64,000 bases of DNA from Streptomyces sp. BK208 (GTDB lineage: Bacteria; Actinomycetota; Actinomycetes; Streptomycetales; Streptomycetaceae). The notes under the pieces were generated by a model. It saw only the letters and a program-made list of their open reading frames with translations. It did not search any database and had not been told where the DNA came from. Shown in pieces: positions 45,513 through 55,000 of this stretch (within the stretch, counting starts at the first letter, position 1; the number at the start of each line of letters is the position of its first letter). The DNA lies in assembly GCF_004364245.1 (NCBI RefSeq), contig NZ_SOAV01000002.1, forward strand, positions 1 through 64,000, in the 5' to 3' direction. Position numbers and translations under genes: made by a program.

Positions 45513-47810
45513 TCAGAGGCTGTCGGTGACGGTGCGGGGCCCCGCGGGTTGCGGCACCGTGGTCAGCGGAGGGCGCGCGAGGGCCGCGGCGGCGGAGGGC
45601 GCGGGGCGGCGCTCGGCGAGCGGCACGACCGGCGGCAGGCCGCTCTCGCCCAGGACGACGCGGCGTACGACGCGGTCGGCGGCCCGGCCGTCGTCGTACG
45701 GGCAGAAGCGCTCGCGGAAGGCGGCCCGCAGCCGGGCGGTCCGGGTGCCGTGCCAGTCGCCGCTCGCGAACACGCCGATCAGCTCGTCCTCGTCCCGCGC
45801 GATCGCTCCCGGCGGGAAGGAACGCAGGTCGACGTAGGTGCCGCGGACCGCCTCGAACGCCTCCGGCTCGTCGGCGTGCAGCACGACCGGGCGGTCCAGG
45901 CCCACGTAGTCGAACATCAGGGACGAGTAGTCGGTGACCAGCACGTCCGACGCCAGGCAGAGGGACTCCACGTGCGGGTGGTCGCTCACGTCCAGCACCC
46001 GGCCGCCCGACGCGGTGAGCGGCCCGCCGTGACGGGGGTGGGCGCGGGCCAGCACCATGAAGCGCGGACCGAGGCGGCGCACGACGCGGTCCAGGTCCAG
46101 GGCGGCGCGCTGGGTGCGCCGGTAGTCGCGGTGGGTGGGCGCGTACAGGATCGCGACCGTGCCCTCGGGGATGCCGAGGGTCCCGCGCAGCCGGGCCACG
46201 TCCGCCGCCGTCGCCCGCTGGAGCGCGTCGGTGCGCGGCTGGCCGCACTCCAGGGCGGTCCAGTCACCGGGGTGCACGCGTTCCCAGGTCAGGGTGGAGT
46301 GGCGGTTGGCGCAGACCACGTAGTCCCAGGTGCCGGTCTCGCGCAGCAGCCGGGCGAAGTCGGTGCCGCGCCCGACGGCCGGGCGCTCCTGGAGGTCCAG
46401 GCCCATGTGCTTGAGCGGCGTCCCGGCCTGCGTCTGGACCAGGACCTGACCCCGGCGCCTGACCAGCCCGGCGGCGAAGGCCGCGTCGCACACCAGGTAG
46501 CGGGAGCGGGCCAGGGCCGTCCAGTGGGCGGCCGTGCCGGCGGCCAGCCGGCGGGTACCGGGCGGGACGGTGTGGTGGTGCACGGGGTCGGCGGCCCACG
46601 CCGTGCGCACGTGCGGCGCGAGACGGCGGAACGCCTCCTCCAGCGCGCCCGGGTCGCGCCCGTACCCCCGGTTCCCCTCGACGGCGAAGACGGCGCGGTC
46701 GGCGCGGAGCGGGAGGCAGCGCTGGACGCGGTAGTGCAGGCGCAGGGCGCGGGACCGGGCGGCGCGCAGCAGACCCGCGCCCGCCCGAGCCGTACGGCGG
46801 CGCAGGGCCGACGCCAGGCGCAGGGCTCCGTAGGTGCGGCGCAGGCCGAGGCGGAGCAGAGCGTGGCGGAGACGGACGGGCAGCGGGGCGGGGGCGCCGG
46901 GCACCCGGTAGCGGCGGCAGTGGACGCGGGCCCGGCGCAGGAACTCGGCGCGCAGGGCGTGCGGGAGGCGGTCGGGGCGGGTGTACACCGTCGTCAGGTG
47001 GTCGGCCATGCGGCGGTACAGCAGCGGTCGCCAGCGGGCCAGTTCCGGCCGCTCCCCGGGGTGCGTCTCCATGCGCGAGCGCAGGAAGGCGAAGACGCGG
47101 TCGTACTGCGTGAACACGTCCAGGTGCCGCGCGCTCGGCGTGCCGAGGATGCTGCCCCGCAGGCGCTGCCGGTAGTGCACGCAGACCCGGTCCAGGGTGG
47201 CGACGGACCCCGCCGTCATCAGGACCGGGTACGTCCACGGCGTGTCCTCGTAGTACCCCGGCGGGAAGACGAGGCCCTCGCGCTCGGCGAACTCCCGCCG
47301 CACCGCCTTGTTCCAGGCCACCATCAGCAGCTTCAGCAGCCCCGGCCGGTCGGCGAGCCGGAACGGCGCCGGGCCCTGCTCGGTGAGGTGCGCGGCGGCC
47401 TGGTTGCGGACCGTCTCGCCGGTCCAGTACGTACGCGCGTAGTCGTAGACCAGGACGTCCGGCTCGCCGGTCTCCTTGATCCGGTCGGCGATGCTCCGCA
47501 GCGCGTGCGGGGTGAGGGTGTCGTCGCCGTCGAGGAAGACCAGGTAGTCGCCGCACGCCCGCTCCATCCCGGCGTTGCGGGCGGGGCCCAGGCCCTCGTT
47601 GCGCGGCAGGCGGACGACGCGCACGCGCGGATCGAGGGCGGCGAAGCCGTCGGCGATCGCGCCGCAGGCGTCCGGCGAGCAGTCGTCGACCACGATCACC
47701 TCGAAGTCCGGGTACGACTGGGCCAGCACCGACTCCAGGCACGCGTGCAGATACGCCTGCACCTGGTACGCGGGGACGATGACACTGAACCGGGGCACGG
47801 GGACATCCAT
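45513..47810 (-). CDS. bifunctional GT2 / glycerophosphotransferase-like protein with altered HGT motif
   Basis: A 765-residue fusion. The GT2 domain is intact (VPRFSVIVPAYQVQAYL, VDDCSPDACG, FLDGDDTL). The TagF-like domain keeps ARAHPRHG and TDYSSLMFDYVGLDRPVVLH, but the HGT motif is TQAGTPLK, with Ala462 in place of the His. Loss of this His inactivates characterised TagF enzymes, so the domain may be non-catalytic or changed in mechanism. ATG at 47810 is preferred; TTG at 47846 and GTG at 47798 are alternatives, none with a strong ribosome site. Confidence 0.88.
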   Translation of the reverse strand: MDVPVPRFSVIVPAYQVQAYLHACLESVLAQSYPDFEVIVVDDCSPDACGAIADGFAALDPRVRVVRLPRNEGLGPARNAGMERACGDYLVFLDGDDTLTPHALRSIADRIKETGEPDVLVYDYARTYWTGETVRNQAAAHLTEQGPAPFRLADRPGLLKLLMVAWNKAVRREFAEREGLVFPPGYYEDTPWTYPVLMTAGSVATLDRVCVHYRQRLRGSILGTPSARHLDVFTQYDRVFAFLRSRMETHPGERPELARWRPLLYRRMADHLTTVYTRPDRLPHALRAEFLRRARVHCRRYRVPGAPAPLPVRLRHALLRLGLRRTYGALRLASALRRRTARAGAGLLRAARSRALRLHYRVQRCLPLRADRAVFAVEGNRGYGRDPGALEEAFRRLAPHVRTAWAADPVHHHTVPPGTRRLAAGTAAHWTALARSRYLVCDAAFAAGLVRRRGQVLVQTQAGTPLKHMGLDLQERPAVGRGTDFARLLRETGTWDYVVCANRHSTLTWERVHPGDWTALECGQPRTDALQRATAADVARLRGTLGIPEGTVAILYAPTHRDYRRTQRAALDLDRVVRRLGPRFMVLARAHPRHGGPLTASGGRVLDVSDHPHVESLCLASDVLVTDYSSLMFDYVGLDRPVVLHADEPEAFEAVRGTYVDLRSFPPGAIARDEDELIGVFASGDWHGTRTARLRAAFRERFCPYDDGRAADRVVRRVVLGESGLPPVVPLAERRPAPSAAAALARPPLTTVPQPAGPRTVTDSL

Positions 47811-47910
47811 GGGTCGGCGGGATCGGTGCGGGCTTCTGCCCGGCAACGGCCGCCGGAGCGACTTGGTTACGGCCCCCGGGGCATTCGGGGGACGTTGTGC
47901 CCGTACGGAT

Positions 47911-47943
47911 GAGGGGGCGGACCGGTGACCGGTCCGCCCCCTC
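47911..47943. terminator. terminator of the ABC importer operon
   Basis: Perfect 15-bp inverted repeat (47911-47925 with 47929-47943, loop TGA), 22 bases beyond the stop of the last ABC permease gene. It separates that operon from the downstream wall-polymer genes. Confidence 0.85.
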
Positions 47944-47964
47944 TCAAGGGTGGTGTGGGGTCCG

Positions 47965-48906
47965 CTACTTGACGGCGCCCGCCATCACGCCGGAGACGAA
48001 CTGCCGCTGGAACGCGAAGAACACGGCCAGCGGGACGACCATGGAGATGAACGCCCCCGGGGCCAGCACGTCGATGTTGTTGCCGAACTGCCGTACCTGG
48101 GTCTGCAGGGCGACCGTGATCGGCTGGCTGTCGGAGTCCGAGAAGATCAGCGCGACCAGCATGTCGTTCCACACCCACAGGAACTGGAAGATGCCCAGGC
48201 TCGCGATCGCGGGCCCGCCGAGCGGCATCACCACCCGCGCGAACAGCCGCAGTTCGCCCGCCCCGTCCAGGCGGGCCGCCTCCAGCAGCTCCCTCGGGAT
48301 CTCCGCGAAGAAGTTCCGCAGCAGGAACACCGCGAAGGGCAGGCCGAAGCCGACGTGGAAGAGGATCACGCCGAGCATCGAACCGAACAGGCCGATCTTG
48401 CCGAAGAGTTCGGCGATCGGGATCAGGGCCACCTGCACGGGCACCACGAGCAGCCCGACCACCGCCAGGAACCACCAGTCGCGGCCCGGGAAGTCCATCC
48501 ACGCGAAGGCGTATCCGGCCAGTGCCCCGATGACCACGACCAGGACGGTCGCGGGAACGGTGATCAGCGCGGTGTTGAGCAGCGAGGAGGTGATGTCGCC
48601 GTTCTTCAGCAGCTCCTCGTAGCTCTGGAAGGTCAGCTGGGACGGTTCGGTGAAGACCTTCCACCAGCCGCTCGCCGCCATGTCCTGGGGGGTGCGCAGC
48701 GAGGACAGCAGCAGCCCGATCGTCGGGACCAGCCAGAACAGGGCCACCACGATCAGGAACACCCGGACCAGCCCGCCGCTGAGGGCCTCGACGAGCCGGG
48801 ACCCGAGCGACTGCCTCGCCTTCACGGTCCCGCCGGGTGTCCCGGCGGCGGCCCCGCTACCGGGCCCGGTTCCGGTTCCCGTGAGGGAACCCGCGTCCGC
48901 GGTCAT
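47965..48906 (-). CDS. ABC sugar transporter permease (MalG-like)
   Basis: A 313-residue inner permease with six TM helices and the EAA motif (EIPRELLEAARLDGAGELRLF) that contacts the ATPase. About 35 N-terminal residues are a Gly/Thr-rich extension. Its start overlaps the MalF-like gene stop as ATGA. Together with the neighbouring permease and binding protein it makes a carbohydrate importer of the CUT1 class; the operon has no ATPase gene. Confidence 0.92.
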   Translation of the reverse strand: MTADAGSLTGTGTGPGSGAAAGTPGGTVKARQSLGSRLVEALSGGLVRVFLIVVALFWLVPTIGLLLSSLRTPQDMAASGWWKVFTEPSQLTFQSYEELLKNGDITSSLLNTALITVPATVLVVVIGALAGYAFAWMDFPGRDWWFLAVVGLLVVPVQVALIPIAELFGKIGLFGSMLGVILFHVGFGLPFAVFLLRNFFAEIPRELLEAARLDGAGELRLFARVVMPLGGPAIASLGIFQFLWVWNDMLVALIFSDSDSQPITVALQTQVRQFGNNIDVLAPGAFISMVVPLAVFFAFQRQFVSGVMAGAVK

Positions 48907-50258
48907 CGCCGCACCTCCCGCCGAAGTCGCCGTACGTTGAACCACATCACCGGGATGACCAGGAGCAGCAGGAAGACCGCGATGGCGCTGGCGACGCCCG
49001 GCTGGTCGGAGGCGAAGCCCTTGCGGTACAGCTCCAGGGCGAGCACGTTCGCGTCGTCCTGGGAGGAGCCCGGAGCGATGATGAAGACCAGGTCGAAGAC
49101 CTTCAGGACGTTGATCATCAGGGTGACGACCACGACCGCGAGGACCGGCGCCAGCAGCGGCACCGTGACCCGCCGGAAGACCTGCCACTCGTTGGCGCCG
49201 TCCACCCGGGCGGCTTCGAGCAGCTCCCTGGGCACCCCGGCCAGGCCCGCCGCGATCAGCACCATCGCGAAACCCGCCCACATCCACACGTACGATCCGA
49301 TGATCGCCGGAGTGACGAGGGAGGGGCCGAGCCAGTTCAGGCCGTTGTACGGCTCCTTGAAGTTGTCGGCGGGCAGTCTGAGCAGTGCCCCGTCGGCCGC
49401 CGCGGGCAGGGTGAACGTGCCGTCCCCGGCGGCCGTGGCCGTCGCGACGACCTCGCCGTCCTTGACCGCCTCGATCTTCATCCCGGCGTAGCCCAGCTCG
49501 GCCGCGTCGACGCCGCCGAGCCTGCCGACGCCCTTGCCGCGGGTGAAGTCCTGCCAGGTGGTGCCGGTGACCTCGCCGTCCGCGGGCTCGGGCACCGCGG
49601 CCTTCTTCGCGTCGTCGGGCATCAGGTCGGGGGCGACGCCGACGAGGGGCAGGACGACGGGGGTGCCCGAGCGGACCGGCTGCTTCGTGACGAACGCGCC
49701 CCCGCCGGCGGGCTTCAGCGGCGAGTCGCGGCCCGGGTGCGCCTTCGGGAACGCGGACGACTCGGCGAACGTGTCGTGCACGCCGACCCACACCGCGTTG
49801 GCGACGCCCTTGTCCGGGTCCTGGTCGTACACCAGGCGGAAGATGATGCCGGCCGCGAGCATCGAGATCGCCATCGGCATGAAGACGACCAGCTTGAACG
49901 CGGTGCCCCAGCGGATGCGTTCGGTCAGCACCGCGAAGATCAGACCCAGCGCGGTGGCGACCGTCGGCGCGAACACCACCCAGATGATGTTGTTCTTCAG
50001 GGCGGTGCGGATGCCGTCGTCGGTGAACAGCGTCTCGTAGTTGTCGAACCCGGCGAAGGAGTCGCCGGACTGGTCGTAGAAGCTGCGGATCAGCGAGTAC
50101 CCGATCGGGTAGACCACGAGCGCGCCGAGCAGCACCAGGGCGGGCAGCAGGAACAGCGCCGCCACGGACCTGCGGGTGCCGGTCACGCTCCTGCGCGACT
50201 TGGGTGACTGGGGGGCGGCGGTGCCCCGCGGGGCCTTGGCCGCCGTGGCCGACGTCAT
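48903..50258 (-). CDS. ABC sugar transporter permease (MalF-like) with large insertion
   Basis: A 451-residue permease, about 150 longer than usual CUT1 permeases. TM1 is at residues 31-54. Residues about 150-310 form an inserted loop between TM3 and TM4, likely extracytoplasmic and beta-rich (FVTKQPVRSGTPVVLPLVGV, VATATAAGDGTFTLPAA). The EAA loop (GVPRELLEAARVDGANEWQVF) is intact. It follows the binding-protein gene by 4 bases. Confidence 0.9.
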   Translation of the reverse strand: MTSATAAKAPRGTAAPQSPKSRRSVTGTRRSVAALFLLPALVLLGALVVYPIGYSLIRSFYDQSGDSFAGFDNYETLFTDDGIRTALKNNIIWVVFAPTVATALGLIFAVLTERIRWGTAFKLVVFMPMAISMLAAGIIFRLVYDQDPDKGVANAVWVGVHDTFAESSAFPKAHPGRDSPLKPAGGGAFVTKQPVRSGTPVVLPLVGVAPDLMPDDAKKAAVPEPADGEVTGTTWQDFTRGKGVGRLGGVDAAELGYAGMKIEAVKDGEVVATATAAGDGTFTLPAAADGALLRLPADNFKEPYNGLNWLGPSLVTPAIIGSYVWMWAGFAMVLIAAGLAGVPRELLEAARVDGANEWQVFRRVTVPLLAPVLAVVVVTLMINVLKVFDLVFIIAPGSSQDDANVLALELYRKGFASDQPGVASAIAVFLLLLVIPVMWFNVRRLRREVRR

Positions 50259-50262
50259 CGCG

Positions 50263-51660
50263 TCAGCCCCCGTAGGCGGCGGCCGCGTCCGCCTCCAGCT
50301 TCGCCTGGGCGCCCGCGACGTCCTTCGGGTTCTTCAGGAAGTCCTGCAGCGTCTTCCACTCGCCCTTGCCCGGGGTGCCGCCGAAGGCCTGCGGGGCCTG
50401 GTCGGACATGTCGAAGCGGAAGTCGTCGCCGGCCGCGACCAGCGCCTCGGCGATCTTCTTCTGCACCTCGTTCGGATACACCGAGGAGTCGATGCTCTTG
50501 TTGGGCGAGAGGAACCCGCCGAGCTTCGCCTGGATCCCCGCCGCGTCCGGCGAGGCCAGCCAGGTGGCCAGCGCCTGCGCCGCCTTCGAGTCCTTGAAGA
50601 CCACGGCCGCGTCGCCGCCGGACACCACCGGCGCGGTGTCGCCCACGGCCGGGAACGGGAACACCTTCGCGTCGGTACCGACCTTCGCCTTCGTCTCACC
50701 GATGTTGACCTGGACGAAGTCGCCCTCGTAGACCATGCCCGCCTTGGGCTGGTCACCGCCGGTGAAGGTCTGCGTCACCGAGGCCGGGAACTCCGTCTGG
50801 AGGGCGCCGGACGCACCGCCCGCGACGAAGTCCTTCTTGCCCCAGATCTCCGCGAGGGTGGTCAGGGCCTCCTTCACGGACGGGTCCGTCCACTTGATCT
50901 CGTGCTTGGCGAGCTGGTCGTACTTCTCCGGGCCCGCCTGCGACAGGTAGACGTTCTCGAACCAGTCGGTGAGCGTCCAGCCGTCCGCGCCGCCCACGGA
51001 GAACGGGGCGACGCCGGAGTCGTAGATCATCTGGGCGGTGTCGAGCAGCTCGTCCCAGGTCTTGGGCTCGGCGGCGCCCGCGTTCTCGAAGACCTGCGCG
51101 TTGTACCAGATCAGCGACTTGTTGGCGGCCTTGTAGTACACGCCGTACTGCTTGCCGTCGACCTTGCCTATGTCCTGCCAGCCCTGCGAGTAGTTCTCAC
51201 CGAGCTCCTTGGTCGCCTCGGCGCTCAGCGGCTTGGCCCAGCCCTTGTCGACGGCCTGCTTGATGGCGCCGGGCTGCGGAAGCATCGCCACGTCCGGCGG
51301 GGCGCCGCCCGCGATCTTCGAACCGAGGAAGTTGATGATCGGGTCCTGGGCGGGCACGAAGGTCACCTTGGCGCCCGTGCGCTTCTCGAACTCCGCGAGG
51401 ACCTTCTTGAAGTTCTCCTGCTCGGTGCCCGTCCAGACGGCGGCGACCTCCAGGCTCTCGCCGTCCAGCTTCGGGAGGGTGACGGAGGCGGCCGGCGTCT
51501 TGTCGCCGCCCTTGTCGCCCTTGTCGCCGCCGCCGTTGTCGTCATCGCCGCCGCCGCACGCGGTGAGCGAGAGCGCGAGCGCTCCCGCGGCGAGGGTGGC
51601 TGCCGTCCTGGTGGTCCTCTTGACGCTTCCGCGTGTCCGGATGGTGCTGCTCGTGCGCAT
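50263..51660 (-). CDS. sugar ABC transporter substrate-binding lipoprotein
   Basis: A 465-residue extracellular solute-binding protein, family 1. A signal peptide ends in lipobox LTAC with the acylated Cys35, followed by a Gly/Asp-rich linker. The mature part contains typical segments (FEKRTGAKVTFVPAQDP, KWTDPSVKEAL, LGGFLSPNKS). It captures a sugar for the two permeases downstream; the ligand is unknown. The first gene of the leftward operon. Confidence 0.93.
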   Translation of the reverse strand: MRTSSTIRTRGSVKRTTRTAATLAAGALALSLTACGGGDDDNGGGDKGDKGGDKTPAASVTLPKLDGESLEVAAVWTGTEQENFKKVLAEFEKRTGAKVTFVPAQDPIINFLGSKIAGGAPPDVAMLPQPGAIKQAVDKGWAKPLSAEATKELGENYSQGWQDIGKVDGKQYGVYYKAANKSLIWYNAQVFENAGAAEPKTWDELLDTAQMIYDSGVAPFSVGGADGWTLTDWFENVYLSQAGPEKYDQLAKHEIKWTDPSVKEALTTLAEIWGKKDFVAGGASGALQTEFPASVTQTFTGGDQPKAGMVYEGDFVQVNIGETKAKVGTDAKVFPFPAVGDTAPVVSGGDAAVVFKDSKAAQALATWLASPDAAGIQAKLGGFLSPNKSIDSSVYPNEVQKKIAEALVAAGDDFRFDMSDQAPQAFGGTPGKGEWKTLQDFLKNPKDVAGAQAKLEADAAAAYGG

Positions 51661-51712
51661 TACTGCCCCGTTCTTCGTTCCTCGTCGAACGCTCGGCGCT
51701 CTCCCGTGCGCT

Positions 51713-51743
51713 CTGGTGTACGCCAGGGGGGTGAGGGCGGCAA
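51713..51743 (-). promoter_or_regulatory. candidate promoter and operator of the ABC operon
   Basis: On the minus strand, TTGCCG (51743-51738) and TACACC (51720-51715) are separated by 17 bases. The near-palindrome CTGGTGTACGCCAG (51713-51726, 12 of 14 positions symmetrical) covers the -10, as a repressor operator would. No regulator gene is adjacent. Confidence 0.4.
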
Positions 51744-51830
51744 GGGCGCGTCCGTGGTCGACGGGGGGATCGTGACCGCGTCGTGACCGTGATCGGAAAC
51801 CCGGCCCGGCGGCGGGCGTCCCGGGGGCTG

Positions 51831-51950
51831 CCGCGCCGCGCCGCGCCGCGCCGCGCCGCGCCGTGCCGTGCCGCGCCGTGCCGTGCCGCGCCGTGCCGCG
51901 CCGCGCCGTGCCGTGCCGCGCCGTGCCGCGCCGCGCCGGGCCGCGCCGGG
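51831..51950. repeat. 24-copy pentanucleotide array (CCGNG)
   Basis: Twenty-four uninterrupted 5-base units of form CCGNG, 120 bp in all: mostly CCGCG and CCGTG, with two CCGGG units at the right end. It lies in the 355-base gap between the FHA-FtsK gene stop and the ABC operon promoter. Long open frames that cross it are repeat artefacts. Confidence 0.95.
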
Positions 51951-52015
51951 CCCCGCCGAGACCCGGGGCGGCTTCGGCCCCGGGCGCCGGACGGGCCGGG
52001 TCGCAGGGTCCGGCG

Positions 52016-55000
52016 TCAGAGGAGCGACGGGACCTCGGCCGCCGAGACCTCCCGTGCCGCCCGCTCCAGGGCGCTGGCCAGCAGGGCCAAGTCGGTCGGT
52101 CCGTTGCCCAGTTCGCGGACCGGGCGGCGGGTGGGCGGGTCGCCCATGCGGTGCCACTCCAGGGCGACCACCGTGGGGCGCAGGGTCGCCGTGCGGGGGA
52201 TACGGCCGGTGACCCGGCCGCCCTGGAAGGCCACGGCGCGGCCGTCCGGGTGGGTCAACCGCCCCCGGCCGGGCGCCGGTTCGTCCGGCCCGGGCACGGG
52301 CGCGTCCAGGGTGGCGCGGAGGGCCGCGCGCAGGGCGGGCTCGGTGCGGTCCGTGCGTCCCCCGGGAGCGGTGGCGGCGACCAGGTGGACGCCGAGCCGC
52401 TCACCCTCCCGCGCGACGGCCTCCAGCGCCCGCACGACCGACCCCGCCGCGGGCCGCCCGGGGGAGCCGAGCGGGGGAGCCACGAGGGCGTCGAGGTCGT
52501 CCACGACGACGACCAGGCGGGGGAGGGGCGGGACCGGCCCCGTGCGGCGCTTGGCGGCGGGCCGCAGCCGCAGGGTGGAGCTGGGCGGGGACTCGACGTC
52601 CCCGGAGTCGCAGACCTGCGCGGGCGTCCCCGTCGTCGGGGTGCGCTGGGCGACGAGCCGGCCCGACACCTCGCGGCCGGTGTGCCACTCGGCGAAGTCC
52701 GACCGCCCGAGCAGCTCGGCACGGCGCTTCAGCTCGGCGCTCAGGGACTGGGCGAACTCCCGCATCCGCACGGGGTCGTTGGCGGTGAGGTGGGTGGTGA
52801 CGTGCGGGACGTCCGTGCACACGCGCAGACCCTCGCCGTGGGCGCCGCCCGCGCTCACGCTGTCGCGGCCGTCCATCAGGACGACACCGAGCCGGTCGGG
52901 GCGCTCGGCCGAGGCGAGCGACGCGACCAGCGCCCGCAGCAGCTCGGTGCGGCCGCTGCCGGGCGGGCCCTCGACCAGCAGGTGCGGTCCCTCGGCGGCC
53001 AGGTCGACCAGGACGGGGCCGCGCGGACCGGCGCCCAGCACCGCCTGCGCGCGTCCCCCGAGGGACTCCGTGTCGTCGGCCGCGGCGGCCCAGCGGGCCA
53101 TCAGCGAGGCCGGGGTGGCGCGGGCCAGGCCCAGCTCGTCCAGGAGCCGGGCCGCCTGGGGGAGGGGCGCGGACACGCGCGCGTGGTGCTCGCCGCCGGT
53201 GCCGGCGCCGTCGGTGCGCAGGGGGGCCAGGGCGCGCGCGAACCGCTCGGCCCAGGCCGGGGAGACGGCGTCCACCGTGCCGAGGGTGCCGTGACCGACC
53301 GGCCCGGCGGGTGCGGCCGGGGCGCCCGGGCCCGGATGCGCGGCCGTACGGGCGACGCGCAGCAGCCGCAGGGTCGTCGCCACGTCGCCGCTGAGCAGCG
53401 CCACGGCACCGCACTCCCGGAACACCGGCGACACCGCGCAGGCCGCCTCGTACGTCCGGGTCACCGGGGAGGAGGGGGAGGCGGCGGCCGTCTCGGCGAG
53501 GCACACGACGTGGACACCGGCCCGCGGTCCCTCCAGGGCCAGCCGGGCCACCGCCTCGCGCACGTCGGCACCGCCGGGGTCCCCGTCCACGACGAGCACG
53601 GTCCAGGGCCCGGTGAAGCCGCCGGTGGGATCGGTCCCGTCGCCGCTCCCGTCGCCGGCGCGGGCCCAGGAGGGCTGCGGCCGGACGGCCCCGGTGGCGG
53701 GGGCCGCGGTGGTCGCGTCCGCGTCCCCCGGGCGGGCACCGGGCCGGTTCTCGTCGGCGAGGTGGTCGTCCAGGCGCCGGAGGAGCTCGGTGGCGCGGGC
53801 CGTGGCCTGCTCGCGGTCGTGGGCCAGCAGCAGGCGGCAGTCCTGGCCGTGTCCCGGGCGCACCTGCGGCAGCCAGCCGAGCCAGGACCACTCGGCGCTG
53901 CGCTCGGCGAGAGGCCGGGAACGGTCCGCGCTGATCAGCACGATCTCCAGGGTGTCGGCCGAGTGCAGCGCGGCGAGCTGCGCCAGCACCGAGCGGGCCA
54001 GCCCGGCCAGACGCTCCCGCGGGCCGGCGAGGCCGAGCGCGCCGACCTCGCGCAGATCGGCCGTCACCGGCACCGCGGGCAGCGGGGCGTCACCGCCCGG
54101 CGCCACCCGGTCGGCCGTACCGAGCCGCACGGTGAGCGCCTCCGGGTGGCCCGGGCCGCGCTCCCACAGCCGCGGCCCCGGTCCCAGCGCCGTCAGCAGC
54201 AGCGAGGCGGGGTCCGGCCAGGTCTCCCGGGCGCCCGGGACGCCGGACGGAGCCGCCGGGGCCGGTCCGGGCGCCGCCTCGTCGCGCGCGGGACCGCCGG
54301 ACGCGGCGGCCTCCGGGGCGCCCGCGCGCCCGCCGGTCAGCCGTCGCGCCCACGCGCCTATCCCACCGCGCCTGCGCGCCTCCTGCGGCACGTCGGCACC
54401 CGGGAGAGGGGTCCCTCCGCGGGCGGTGCGCCCGCCCGCGGAGGTGTCGCCGCCGCGCCCGGTGCCGGTCTCCCGGCCGGTGCGATCGTCCGGGCCGGAG
54501 CCGTCCCCCCGGCCGCCCGCTCCGGAGGGGCCACCGGGGCCGCCGTGCGCGCTCGCGCCCGGCCCGTACGCCGCCGGTGCGGGAGAGCCGATCCCGGGCG
54601 CGCCCGCGTCGCGGGTGTCGCCTCCGTACCCGTCCGCGTCGCGGGTGCCGCCTCCGTACCCGTCCGCGTCGCGGGTGCCGTCTCCGTACGCTCCGGGCGC
54701 CGAAGGGCCCGGGCCGTACCCGCCCGCTCCAAAGGCCCCGGCCGCGTACGGCCCCGCGCCCCGCGCGCCGCCGTGCGTCTCGCCCCCGGCGGGGGTCTGC
54801 CGGGGCAGGCCCGCCGTCGGGCCGGTGCCGTGGCTCTCGATGCGGGGGGCGCCGCCCTGCCCGGGTACGTGCGTCGGCCCCGCGGACGGCCCGCCCGCGG
54901 CGTAGCGGGAGGAGCCGTACGCGTGGTGCGTCCGGCCGTCGGCCGCGGACCTCCCGTCGGTCCCGTGGGACGCGGTGCCGTCGTGCTCCGGTGCGCGTCC

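Noticed and set aside
42870..47912. A 1680-codon rightward open frame opposite the glycopolymer genes
   Set aside because: It is the complement of three genes with clear GT2/TagF motifs; composition is typical of a shadow frame.
51831..51950. The pentanucleotide array as a CRISPR or coding repeat
   Set aside because: There are no spacers, no cas genes, and a 5-bp unit; reading frames through it have no start signal or homology.
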